A DNA stretch of 64,000 nt from Litorilituus sediminis (GTDB taxonomy: Bacteria; Pseudomonadota; Gammaproteobacteria; Enterobacterales; Alteromonadaceae): NCBI RefSeq assembly GCF_004295665.1, contig NZ_CP034759.1, positions 992,001 through 1,056,000 on the forward strand, read 5' to 3'. A program made the position numbers and the translations under genes. The notes under the pieces were generated by a model. It had not been told where the DNA came from, did no database searches, and saw only the letters and a list, made by a program, of their open reading frames with translations. Below, piece by piece: positions 18,497 through 26,895 of the stretch (positions are counted from its first letter, which is position 1; every line of letters begins with the position of its first letter).

Positions 18497-20538
18497 ATTA
18501 ATCCCTCCAGCGTTTCAACATCCTCTAGCACTTGAGTACTTTCACAACGAATGGGGAGGGAAATAATAAAAGTGCTGCCCTCGCCTAATATGCTATTAAC
18601 ATCTATTTTTCCTTGGTGCCTTTCAACAATAACCGAATATGCCAAACTTAGCCCTTGCCCCGTGCCTTTGCCAACACCTTTTGTGGTATAAAAAGGGTCA
18701 AATATTCGCGCTTGTACCTCTTCTGTCATACCAGCACCATTATCACAAATTTCGATAATGACAAATGTATCATTTTGATAGGTGGATATTTTTATCTCTC
18801 CTTTATACGAGTCGCGCGTTTTAGCTTTCTCTTCAATGGCATGAGCCGCATTGACAATGATATTTAAAAAGACCTGATTTAACTCATCACGAACACAATT
18901 TACTTTAGGTATATTCTCATCAAAGTGTGTTGTTAATTCTGCAATATAACGCCATTCATTTCTTGCAACGGTAATAGTAGTATCAATCGCTTCAGCAAGG
19001 CTGGTTAGCTGCATTTCTCCCTTACTGGGGTGAGAAAAGGACTTCATTGCTTTAACTATGGTAGAAATACGATGTAAACCTTCAAGCGATTGAGAGAGCG
19101 CCATAGGAATTTCTTCAAGTAAAAAATCTACATCCGCTTGCTCAATTAATGCTTGAAGCTGCTCTAGCTCGCTTGTCTTTAGTTCACCATCATTGCAAGC
19201 GATTAATGCTTGGCACTGCCTTATAACCGGTGCAATGCCGGTAAAGCTCGACTCTAAAAATGAGGTATTATCGATAACATATTGAGTCGGCGTATTAATT
19301 TCATGAGCAATACCTGCCGCTAGCTGACCAATAGACTCTAATTTTTGTGCTTGGTAAAGTTGCTTTTCCAATAACAGCCGCTCAGTAATATCTCGCATTA
19401 CACAACTAAACATCACCTGAAAATCAATCACGAGTGTCATTTTTGAAAAATGTGCTTCTATTGGAAAAGTCTCACCATTTTTTTTAATGCCATCAATAAC
19501 AACAGTTTGTCCTAATAACTCATGATCAAATAACACCACATCATCGACTAATTTAGAGTAAGTTACTGCTGGTACTAACTGCTCAATTTTTAATTGCTTA
19601 ATTGCTTGCCCTGTTAAATTAAACATATTTTGTGCGGCGGTATTAGCAGAGACGATTTGTCCTTCAGGATCAATTAATAACAAGCCATCAGGTAAATGCT
19701 CAACAATATCTTTTTCTCTTATAGCACTCTCTTTTGCAGACAGTTCAGCTGCTTGTAAGCGCTTATCGATCAAGGCACACAAAACGGTTGTGATCACTAA
19801 GACGGAAATAATGCCGGCAATAGCGACAGGAATAACAAACGACCCATGTCCCATGGCATCCATGGGGGTAGTTCCTATTTTCTCAGACACGTAAAAACTA
19901 ACCGACACCATAGCCATATAGTGCATGCTCGAGATCGTTGCTCCCATAACAGATGAACATAAAATACGTACAAGCCACTTATGTTTGTTTGTTTTGGTTT
20001 CAAGTGCAACAAGGTATAAGGTAATACTGGCTAAGACATAAGCAACGAGAATAGACGCTAAAAACAGTGGTAAGTTATAAACCATCAATGCGTTTGATAG
20101 CATAGCTTCCATACCAATAAAATGCATAGTGCCTATGCCTAAAGCTAAGGATAACGCAGATAACTGAATATTAAGGAAATCAAACTTGTAAAGGGTAATC
20201 TGTCTTAAGGTGAAATAAGCGCCAATAAAAATAGGTAAGACTGAAATAGTTGTTGTTAATGGGTCAAAAGACATTTCAACAGGCATAATATAGGCAAGCA
20301 TGCCAGTGAAATGCATTGCCCATACACCAATGCCCAAAACAAAACTACCAAATAACAACCAAAATCGAATAATATTTTTATTATCAGAGGACCATACCCG
20401 ATCAAGCACAACCAAGGTTGAATATGAAGCTAAAATAGCAACAACAATGGAAAGAAAAACTAAAGGAAAATTAAATTCTGAGCCGAGTAGCTGGTACTGT
20501 GTTTCATCAATGACTTTAAAGCGCCAAAATTCAAACAT
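18493..20538 (-). CDS. MHYT-PAS sensor histidine kinase
   Basis: The 681-residue membrane kinase begins with an MHYT sensor of about seven helices (1-250) bearing three motifs: AMHFTGM, TMHFIGM and SMHYMAM. The family is proposed to bind a metal such as copper and sense O2, CO or NO. A PAS domain (about 270-390) is followed by the dimerisation domain with the phospho-His in GIAHEINTP (about 413) and an ATPase domain with NIIVNAAHAIEEK, DNGAGM and TTKGVGKGTGQGLSL. The four-base overlap with the HDOD regulator gene marks that protein as its partner. The degenerate HD-GYP regulator facing it could be a second target. Confidence 0.9.
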   Translation of the reverse strand: MFEFWRFKVIDETQYQLLGSEFNFPLVFLSIVVAILASYSTLVVLDRVWSSDNKNIIRFWLLFGSFVLGIGVWAMHFTGMLAYIMPVEMSFDPLTTTISVLPIFIGAYFTLRQITLYKFDFLNIQLSALSLALGIGTMHFIGMEAMLSNALMVYNLPLFLASILVAYVLASITLYLVALETKTNKHKWLVRILCSSVMGATISSMHYMAMVSVSFYVSEKIGTTPMDAMGHGSFVIPVAIAGIISVLVITTVLCALIDKRLQAAELSAKESAIREKDIVEHLPDGLLLIDPEGQIVSANTAAQNMFNLTGQAIKQLKIEQLVPAVTYSKLVDDVVLFDHELLGQTVVIDGIKKNGETFPIEAHFSKMTLVIDFQVMFSCVMRDITERLLLEKQLYQAQKLESIGQLAAGIAHEINTPTQYVIDNTSFLESSFTGIAPVIRQCQALIACNDGELKTSELEQLQALIEQADVDFLLEEIPMALSQSLEGLHRISTIVKAMKSFSHPSKGEMQLTSLAEAIDTTITVARNEWRYIAELTTHFDENIPKVNCVRDELNQVFLNIIVNAAHAIEEKAKTRDSYKGEIKISTYQNDTFVIIEICDNGAGMTEEVQARIFDPFYTTKGVGKGTGQGLSLAYSVIVERHQGKIDVNSILGEGSTFIISLPIRCESTQVLEDVETLEGLI

Positions 20539-21048
20539 ATCAATATCCTTATCTAGCTTTTATCCCTATTAATATTAGTTTAGGACAATAAGTAACAATC
20601 ACAAGCTCCTACAGAGAAACTTCCAATCTAATCTACAAGCTAACCGCTATGGCTATTTTGATAAAAATTGTCGGTTAATTCAGCTTTATCTACTGACCAA
20701 TTTATCGAGAGTTATTTTGCCGAACGAATATGTGAGTTGTTGAAATTTCGAGGAATTTACTAGTAAGCATATTTCATGCAATAAAATTAGCTTCATTAAA
20801 AAAATTTTTGCCAACCTAGCTCATTGAACTATAACTATATATAGACCAAATTAATAACAATAGGGTAAGTCTTTCATTTTACTGCTCAAAATAATCACTA
20901 TCACAAACTATTTAAGGCCGTAACAACAAAAGAGTTGCCAATAAAGTCCGTTTATAAACACAAAGGAGCACCTTGGAGGCAAACTGATATAGCACTGCGC
21001 AACATGTGCACTATAAAAACAATAAGCATCTGCCCAAGGTAAACTGTC
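20539..21048. other. Long divergent intergenic region before the Mrp operon
   Basis: I see no gene in these 510 bp, which separate the divergent MHYT kinase and Mrp operons and should hold both promoters. The last 80 bases contain a possible translation-control structure, listed separately. The remainder is AT-rich, and I could not assign promoter hexamers convincingly. Confidence 0.5.
20963..21040 (+). promoter_or_regulatory. Possible ribosome-site-sequestering leader of mrpE
   Basis: ACCTTGG (20970-20976) is complementary to CCAAGGT (21034-21040), which contains the AAGG ribosome site of mrpE nine bases before its ATG. The same CCTT can instead pair with AAGG at 20963-20966 across a four-base loop. 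The two pairings exclude each other, so the arrangement could switch mrpE translation. Between the arms is another partial hairpin around TAGCAC...GTGCACTA. This is inferred from base pairing only; no known riboswitch class was recognised. Confidence 0.35.
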
Positions 21049-21528
21049 ATGAACCAACACATATTTACGCTATTTCTCTGTTTAACATTGTTTTGGTTAC
21101 TAAATTCTGGTCACTACAGCTTGTTAATTTTAAGTCTAGGTTTAGCCTCGATTATTCTGGTATTAATAATTAGCCAGCAAATGGACATTGTTGATCACGA
21201 ATCACAACCTTTATATCTAACACCAATTATCTTTAGTTACTATGTCTGGCTTATTAAAGAAATAGTTAAAGCGAATATAACCGTGGTAAAACATATTTGG
21301 CTTGGTAAAGACAGTATTTCCCCGCAATTAAAAACCATAAAAATCTCTCAAAAAACAGATATGGGTAAAGTTATTTACGCCAACTCAATTACCTTAACCC
21401 CAGGTACGGTTGCCATAAAATTACAAGGTGATGAAATCCTTGTACATGCTTTACTCACAGCTAACATAGCATCATTAGAGCAAGGCGAAATGGACGCACG
21501 AATTAGTAAGCTGGAGAGCCAATGTTAG
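21049..21528 (+). CDS. mrpE: Mrp antiporter subunit E
   Basis: The 159-residue protein is an MnhE/MrpE-type subunit. Two N-terminal helices (about 8-50) are followed by a conserved cytoplasmic part, including the family stretch YANSITLTPGTVAIKLQGDEILVHAL. MrpE is needed for full activity or assembly of the multi-subunit Na+(K+)/H+ antiporter. It is the first gene of the operon and overlaps mrpF by seven bases. Initiation may be governed by the leader hairpin just upstream. Confidence 0.92.
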   Translation: MNQHIFTLFLCLTLFWLLNSGHYSLLILSLGLASIILVLIISQQMDIVDHESQPLYLTPIIFSYYVWLIKEIVKANITVVKHIWLGKDSISPQLKTIKISQKTDMGKVIYANSITLTPGTVAIKLQGDEILVHALLTANIASLEQGEMDARISKLESQC

Positions 21529-21815
21529 TTGCAGCTACGCTAGCTATTTTAGTCGCCATGATGCTTGCCATACTTAGAGGTATAGCAGGACCAAGCCTTT
21601 ATGATCGAATCTTAGCGGTCAATATGTTTGCTACCAAAACGGTACTACTTATCTCACTGTTAGGCTTTGTTATGGGCCGAGCTGACTTTCTCGATATAGC
21701 GATTGTTTATGCACTGATCAATTTTATTAGTGTTATTGGTGTCTTACGTTACTCTGATACCGAGCAGTTTAGAGATAAACCAAACAAGACCTCTTCATCA
21801 AACAAGGAGCTGTAA
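21522..21815 (+). CDS. mrpF: Mrp antiporter subunit F
   Basis: This 97-residue membrane protein has three predicted helices and the family stretch RGIAGPSLYDRILAVNMFATK, typical of MrpF/MnhF. The GGAG in the end of mrpE serves as its ribosome site, and the genes overlap by seven bases. It is a structural subunit of the antiporter, related to small membrane subunits of MBH-type hydrogenases. Confidence 0.93.
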   Translation: MLVAATLAILVAMMLAILRGIAGPSLYDRILAVNMFATKTVLLISLLGFVMGRADFLDIAIVYALINFISVIGVLRYSDTEQFRDKPNKTSSSNKEL

Positions 21816-21818
21816 TAA

Positions 21819-22178
21819 GTGAATATGATAATCACACTACTAACAGGGCTGTGTTTAATTATTGGCAGCTTTCTTTGTATCTCTGCAGGTGTTGGTGTTT
21901 TAAGGTTCCCCGACTTTTATAGCCGCATGCACGCTGCTGGCGTCACCGATACATTAGGTGCTGCGTTAATTTTAATCGCTCTGATGATGCAAGCGCCAAA
22001 TTTTTTGGTTGTAGCAAAATTAATCATGATTCTGCTATTAACCCTATTAATAAGCCCGACAACAAGCCATGTTCTCGCCAAAGCAGCATGGCGCAATGGG
22101 TTAAGACCTAGCTTAAGCGAAACCGAACCCTCCTTAAATAATAAAACTAAGGAGGCTCATCATCGAAGCGATAATTGA
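21819..22178 (+). CDS. mrpG: Mrp antiporter subunit G
   Basis: The 119-residue protein has three helices and the MrpG/MnhG signature GVGVLRFPDFYSRMHAAGVTDTLGAAL. I place the start at the GTG at 21819, because an AAGGAG (21804-21809) lies nine bases before it. The ATG at 21825 would be 15 bases away and slightly short. The 3' end overlaps the apparent start of the next gene. Confidence 0.93.
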   Translation: MNMIITLLTGLCLIIGSFLCISAGVGVLRFPDFYSRMHAAGVTDTLGAALILIALMMQAPNFLVVAKLIMILLLTLLISPTTSHVLAKAAWRNGLRPSLSETEPSLNNKTKEAHHRSDN

Positions 22179-23187
22179 TTTTGTACTGCTAAGCTTTTTA
22201 ATTGTCATCGCCTTTGCAGTTATTTACATGAAAGATCTTTTTGCGGTAGTGATGCTAAGCGGAATATATAGCTTATTATCGGCAAGTTTTTTTGTCGCCC
22301 TCGATGCGGTAGATGTTGCCTTTACTGAAGCGGCTGTTGGTGCGGGTATTTCAACTTTACTTATGCTCATCGTTATTTCTATGACAGGAAGAAGCGAAAA
22401 CACGACACGACATAAACCCTTACCGGCACTCATTGTTGTGAGCATTACCGGTGCCTTATTAATATTTGGCACACTTGATATGCCTTACTTTGGTATCACT
22501 GATGCGCCTATTCACCAACATGTCGCACCAAGATATATTGAAGAGTCAATGCAGGAAATAGGTATCCCGAATATCGTCACTTCTGTTTTAGCAAGTTACC
22601 GCGCATTTGATACTTTAGGTGAATTAGTGGTGATATTTACGGCCTGTACTGGCGTACTCGCTTTATTGTCTTTTAATAGTAAAACAAATCGTAACGATAA
22701 ATCACTCAGTGTATCAATGCACAAGCAGCATTTAGTGATTCGCATTGTTGCTAAAATATTGATTCCCTTTATTTTACTGTTCGCTCTTTACGTTCAATTT
22801 CATGGCGACTTTGGTCCCGGCGGCGGATTCCAAGCTGGCGTTATTTTTGCCGCGGCAATAATTTTATATACCATGTTATTTGGCCTAAGCGCAGCACAAA
22901 AAGCACTTAACCCATCACTTATTTTACTCATTACCGCCCTAGGAGTGCTACTTTTCACCTGTGTCGGTTTAACCTCACTACTGCTAGGAGGAAATTTCCT
23001 CAACTATAACGTGTTAGCTGACCTTCCTGTGATTGGTCAGCATCTAGGTATCTTGATTATTGAATTAGGTGTTGGCTGTACTGTCGCAGCAGTGATGATT
23101 CTCATCTTTTTTAATTTTGCCAACCAACGAGAGCAATTAAAGCAAAAGCATAAACAAGTAAAAGATTCTCAGGAGTTATCACCATGA
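22162..23187 (+). CDS. mrpB: Fused DUF4040 (MrpA C-terminal) plus MrpB subunit, apparent ATC start
   Basis: The product joins three parts usually found at the MrpA C-terminus or as separate proteins. They are a DUF4040/MbhD-like domain (VAFTEAAVGAGISTLLML), an MbhE-like segment (TSVLASYRAFDTLGELVVIFTA) and an MnhB domain (ALYVQFHGDFGPGGGFQAGVIFAAA). The first in-frame ATG, 22228, would remove most of the first helix. The open frame upstream encodes EAIIDFVLLSFLIVIAFAVIY, the expected first helix, and a perfect AAGGAGG (22149-22155) sits six bases before an ATC codon at 22162. I therefore infer an ATC start (341 residues). The alternative is 319 residues from 22228. Confidence 0.8.
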   Translation: MEAIIDFVLLSFLIVIAFAVIYMKDLFAVVMLSGIYSLLSASFFVALDAVDVAFTEAAVGAGISTLLMLIVISMTGRSENTTRHKPLPALIVVSITGALLIFGTLDMPYFGITDAPIHQHVAPRYIEESMQEIGIPNIVTSVLASYRAFDTLGELVVIFTACTGVLALLSFNSKTNRNDKSLSVSMHKQHLVIRIVAKILIPFILLFALYVQFHGDFGPGGGFQAGVIFAAAIILYTMLFGLSAAQKALNPSLILLITALGVLLFTCVGLTSLLLGGNFLNYNVLADLPVIGQHLGILIIELGVGCTVAAVMILIFFNFANQREQLKQKHKQVKDSQELSP

Positions 23188-23573
23188 TTATCGGACTTTT
23201 TAATTATTGGATAGTGGTAATACTTATGATGAGCGGATTATATATCGTTATCGCTCATGGCAACCTGATCAAAAAATTAGTTGGCTTAACTATATTTCAA
23301 ACCTCAGTATTTATTTTCTACATTAGTATTGCCAATATTGAAGGGGCTGATGCTCCAATTCTAGCTGACAGTATTAATCAGTATTCTAACCCACTCCCGC
23401 ACGTACTTATACTTACCGCTATTGTCGTTGGTATAGCTACCACAGCATTGGGTTTAGCTTTAGTTGTCCGTATTAAAACTGCCTACGGCACTATTGAAGA
23501 AGAAACCATCCAGCAATTAGATAACCAAAGCTCTCAAAGCAAACAAAATAATGACGCTAAGGAGCAAGCGTGA
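23184..23573 (+). CDS. mrpC: Mrp antiporter subunit C
   Basis: The 129-residue NuoK-like subunit has three helices, with GLYIVIAHGNLIKKLVGL and the conserved PLPHVLILTAIVVGIATTALGLAL of MrpC/MnhC. The ATG follows AGGAG by nine bases and overlaps the previous stop by four. In the complex it lies between the proton-pumping-like subunits and, by analogy with NuoK, carries part of the ion path. Confidence 0.94.
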   Translation: MIIGLFNYWIVVILMMSGLYIVIAHGNLIKKLVGLTIFQTSVFIFYISIANIEGADAPILADSINQYSNPLPHVLILTAIVVGIATTALGLALVVRIKTAYGTIEEETIQQLDNQSSQSKQNNDAKEQA

Positions 23574-25048
23574 TAGCGCATTTAACCATATTACAGGTCG
23601 TTATCCCTCTTAGCGCAGCACCAATTTGCGTCATTTTAAAGCGCAGTAAATTGGTTTGGCTATTTGCTGTACTCGTTAGCGCAATCACTTTTTTAATTAG
23701 CTTGGCACTCCTACAGCAAGTATTAAATACTGATGTGATCAGTTATCAATTAGGTGGTTGGCAACCACCTTGGGGCATTGAATACAAAATAGATAAATTA
23801 AATGCCTTGCTTTTACTTATCATCAGCTCAATAAGCACCATAGTATTGCTTGCCAGTCAAAAAAGTATCGAAAAAGAAATACCTCAAGATAAACACACAT
23901 TGTTTTATATTCTCTACCTACTTTCATTAACTGGCATGTTAGGTATTGTTGCGACAGGCGATGCCTTTAATGTTTTTGTCTTTTTAGAAATCTCTTCATT
24001 ATCTGCTTATGCATTAATTGCCCTTGGTAAAGATAGGCAAGCACTTTGGGCGTCATTTCAATATCTTATTTTAGGCACTATTGGCGCAACATTTATATTA
24101 ATTGGTGTCGGCTTAATGTATCAAATGACAGGTACATTAAATATGTTAGACCTTGCGCAACACTTACCAGAAGTAGCACAAACAAAAACCGTCTATACCG
24201 CCTACGCTTTCATAGTTGCTGGCTTATGCTTAAAGCTAGCTATGTTTCCACTACATTTATGGCTACCAAATGCCTACGCGTATGCACCATCGGTTGTTAC
24301 GGCATTTTTTGCTGCAACAGCCACTAAAGTGGCGATTTATTTATTAATTCGTTTTACTTTTTCTGTCTTTGGTTTTTCATTTTCCTTTACAACCATTCCG
24401 TTACAAACCTTGCTGATGGCATTAGGTCTTGCTGGTATTTTTATCGCCTCAATATCGGCAATTTATCAAAGTAATATCAAGCTATTATTCGCCTACTCAA
24501 GCATAGCTCAAATTGGCTACATGATTGTTGGCTTTAGCTTAGCAACAGCTGCGGGGTTAACCGCAACACTACTGCATTTATTTAATCATGCCCTAATGAA
24601 AAGCGCTATATTTCTAGCATTAGGAGCACTCATGTACAAACTTGGTAGTGTTCACATTGATAACTTCAAAGGTTTAGGGCGTAAAATGCCATTTACTATG
24701 GCTGCGATTGTTATTGGCGGTCTTAGTTTAATTGGCGTACCACTAACCGTTGGCTTTATTAGTAAGTGGTACTTAGTAAAAGCTCTCTTAGCTCAGGGTT
24801 GGTGGCCTATTGCCGTATTAATACTACTTGGCTCAATGTTAGCCGTGATATATGTATGGAAAATAGTTGAGGCTGCCTATTTTTATCCCGCTAATGCTGC
24901 CCCTAAGCAAATTGAAGAAGCACCAGCCTTAATTCTTATTCCCACTTGGTTATTAGTACTCGCTAATGTTTACTTTGGCATAGATACCAGTTTAACGGTA
25001 GAGGTAAGTAAAGCCGCAGCAGAGAGCTTATTTGGGAGCACGCCATGA
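23570..25048 (+). CDS. mrpD: Mrp antiporter subunit D (first antiporter-like subunit)
   Basis: The 492-residue protein belongs to the Proton_antipo_M family (NuoL/M/N-like) with about 14 helices. Key features are FVFLEISSLSAYALIALGKD, containing the conserved helix-5 glutamate, KLAMFPLHLWLPNAYAYAPS with its lysine, and NIKLLFAYSSIAQIGYMIVG. The start is a GTG overlapping mrpC by four bases, with AAGGAGC upstream. It is one of three such subunits in this operon and overlaps the next gene by four bases. Confidence 0.93.
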   Translation: MIAHLTILQVVIPLSAAPICVILKRSKLVWLFAVLVSAITFLISLALLQQVLNTDVISYQLGGWQPPWGIEYKIDKLNALLLLIISSISTIVLLASQKSIEKEIPQDKHTLFYILYLLSLTGMLGIVATGDAFNVFVFLEISSLSAYALIALGKDRQALWASFQYLILGTIGATFILIGVGLMYQMTGTLNMLDLAQHLPEVAQTKTVYTAYAFIVAGLCLKLAMFPLHLWLPNAYAYAPSVVTAFFAATATKVAIYLLIRFTFSVFGFSFSFTTIPLQTLLMALGLAGIFIASISAIYQSNIKLLFAYSSIAQIGYMIVGFSLATAAGLTATLLHLFNHALMKSAIFLALGALMYKLGSVHIDNFKGLGRKMPFTMAAIVIGGLSLIGVPLTVGFISKWYLVKALLAQGWWPIAVLILLGSMLAVIYVWKIVEAAYFYPANAAPKQIEEAPALILIPTWLLVLANVYFGIDTSLTVEVSKAAAESLFGSTP

Positions 25049-26574
25049 GTATCTCGTTAGCGCACATGTTACAGCTTACTATTTTACTGCCGCTACTTTC
25101 AGTTATTGGTGTTCTTGCGACCAGCAATAAACCTAATTTACGAGAGGCAATAACCCTTAGCACTAGCATGCTTCTCATCTATCTGGTTAGCCAACTATAT
25201 GGCGCAAACGCACAAGGGCTTGCCTTAAATATTTCTTGGGGGGAGATAATTCCGGGCTTAGCTATCAGCTTTACCGTAGAGCCGCTCGGGATGCTATTTG
25301 CGTTTGTTGCCAGTTTTCTTTGGTTGATTACCACATGTTATGCTATCGGTTACCTGCGTTGTCATCATGAAAAAAACCAAACGCGCTTTTATTGCTGTTT
25401 TGCTATCGCTATTAGTGCTGTCATGGGGCTTACCTTTTCAGCCAATTTATTTACCTTATTTATATTTTACGAAGTACTTACCTTATCAACTTATCCCTTA
25501 GTGACTCATTCAGGTACAGATAATGCCAAGTTAGGCGGTAGAACTTATCTAGGCATTCTCCTAACCACTTCTGTGGTTTTCTTTTTACTTGCCATTGTAG
25601 GTACTTGGCAAGTTGCTGGTACATTAGATTTTAAACAAGGTGGGATATTCTCGTCTGATGTCAATATCACAATAGCAGGCACATTACTTGTGCTGTTTAT
25701 TTTTGGTGTTGGTAAGGCAGCCATTATGCCCTTTCATCGCTGGTTACCTGCTGCCATGGTTGCACCTACCCCAGTTAGCGCGCTATTACATGCGGTTGCC
25801 GTAGTAAAGGCTGGTGTTTTCACTATAGTCAAAATCTGCGTGATGATTTTTGGCCTCGACTTACTCGCTATTTTACCAACAACACAACTATTACTTTACT
25901 TAGCTGGCGCTACAGTATTACTGGCATCAATCATTGCTATGCGACAAGATAACTTAAAAGCGCGCCTAGCCTACTCAACGGTTAGCCAATTAGGTTACGT
26001 GACTATAGGGGCATTGTTAGCCACTCCTTCAGGTATTACAGGTAGCGGCATGCACATTGCCATGCATGCCTTTGGTAAAATTACCTTGTTCTTCTGCGCT
26101 GGTGCAGTTTTAGTTCGTTTACATAAAAGTCAAATAAGCGAAATGCGCGGCATTGGCAAACAAATGCCGTTAACTATGCTGGCATTTGCAATTGCTAGTC
26201 TAAGTATTATTGGTGTACCACCAACAGGCGGAACATGGAGTAAATTCTTCTTATTAACAGCTAGCATTGACACTAAGCAGTGGTTAATCATGATTGTTCT
26301 TATGCTAAGTTCGCTTTTAAATATTGCTTATTTACTGCCCATTCCGTTTCACGCTTTTTACCCTAATATTTTAACAAAGCAAAATTCACCTGAGATAAAT
26401 ATAGCCAGCGAGCAAACTGAGCAAACCAAGCAAACATTAGCGATCCCCCGTTACGAAGCACCTCTGCCGTGTTTAATTGCCATTAGCATTACCTGCACTA
26501 TGTGCTTAATACTGTTTATTTATCCGCAACCACTATTTGAATTGGCGTCGGCTATTTTACCCTATAGGAACTAA
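25045..26574 (+). CDS. Second antiporter-like large subunit (Proton_antipo_M family)
   Basis: The 509-residue membrane protein is again NuoL/M/MrpD-like: FIFYEVLTLSTYPLVTHSG carries the helix-5 glutamate, KAAIMPFHRWLPAAMVAPTP the lysine region, and NLKARLAYSTVSQLGYVTIG the central signature. It differs clearly from the preceding MrpD, so it is not a recent duplicate. Typical Mrp systems have a long MrpA plus MrpD. Here the MrpA antiporter module appears to be replaced by separate D-like proteins. It starts in an ATGA overlap with mrpD. Confidence 0.9.
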   Translation: MSISLAHMLQLTILLPLLSVIGVLATSNKPNLREAITLSTSMLLIYLVSQLYGANAQGLALNISWGEIIPGLAISFTVEPLGMLFAFVASFLWLITTCYAIGYLRCHHEKNQTRFYCCFAIAISAVMGLTFSANLFTLFIFYEVLTLSTYPLVTHSGTDNAKLGGRTYLGILLTTSVVFFLLAIVGTWQVAGTLDFKQGGIFSSDVNITIAGTLLVLFIFGVGKAAIMPFHRWLPAAMVAPTPVSALLHAVAVVKAGVFTIVKICVMIFGLDLLAILPTTQLLLYLAGATVLLASIIAMRQDNLKARLAYSTVSQLGYVTIGALLATPSGITGSGMHIAMHAFGKITLFFCAGAVLVRLHKSQISEMRGIGKQMPLTMLAFAIASLSIIGVPPTGGTWSKFFLLTASIDTKQWLIMIVLMLSSLLNIAYLLPIPFHAFYPNILTKQNSPEINIASEQTEQTKQTLAIPRYEAPLPCLIAISITCTMCLILFIYPQPLFELASAILPYRN

Positions 26575-26577
26575 TTG

Positions 26578-26895
26578 ATGGCAAAAGAACCAAAACACCT
26601 GTTTGATAATCCTAACAATGTAAAACGCCTATTAAGCGCATTTTATCTATGCTGCGCTTTACTGTTAATCATAGATTTTTTTGTGCACAGACACATTTCC
26701 CATAGTTGGGAGAATTTACTAGGCTTCTATCCGCTTTATGGCTTTGTTGGCTGTGTGCTACTGGTTTTTGTCGCAACATGGCTAAGAACCTTGCTAATGC
26801 GCTCTGAAGATTATTACCAAGCTGAGCAAAATCACACAGAAACAGACAGCTCCCTACCGGCGAAAAAGATAGGAGCCAAGCATGTGGATGATTGA
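26578..26895 (+). CDS. Small membrane protein of the Mrp operon
   Basis: The 105-residue protein has two predicted helices (about 20-37 and 52-73, YGFVGCVLLVFVATWL) and a charged C-terminus. It begins four bases after the preceding gene. I chose ATG 26578 over the TTG three bases earlier. It overlaps the next gene by 14 bases, so it is embedded in the operon and is probably an accessory subunit. I do not recognise a characterised family; the layout resembles uncharacterised small proteins in other three-D-subunit Mrp operons. Confidence 0.75.
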   Translation: MAKEPKHLFDNPNNVKRLLSAFYLCCALLLIIDFFVHRHISHSWENLLGFYPLYGFVGCVLLVFVATWLRTLLMRSEDYYQAEQNHTETDSSLPAKKIGAKHVDD

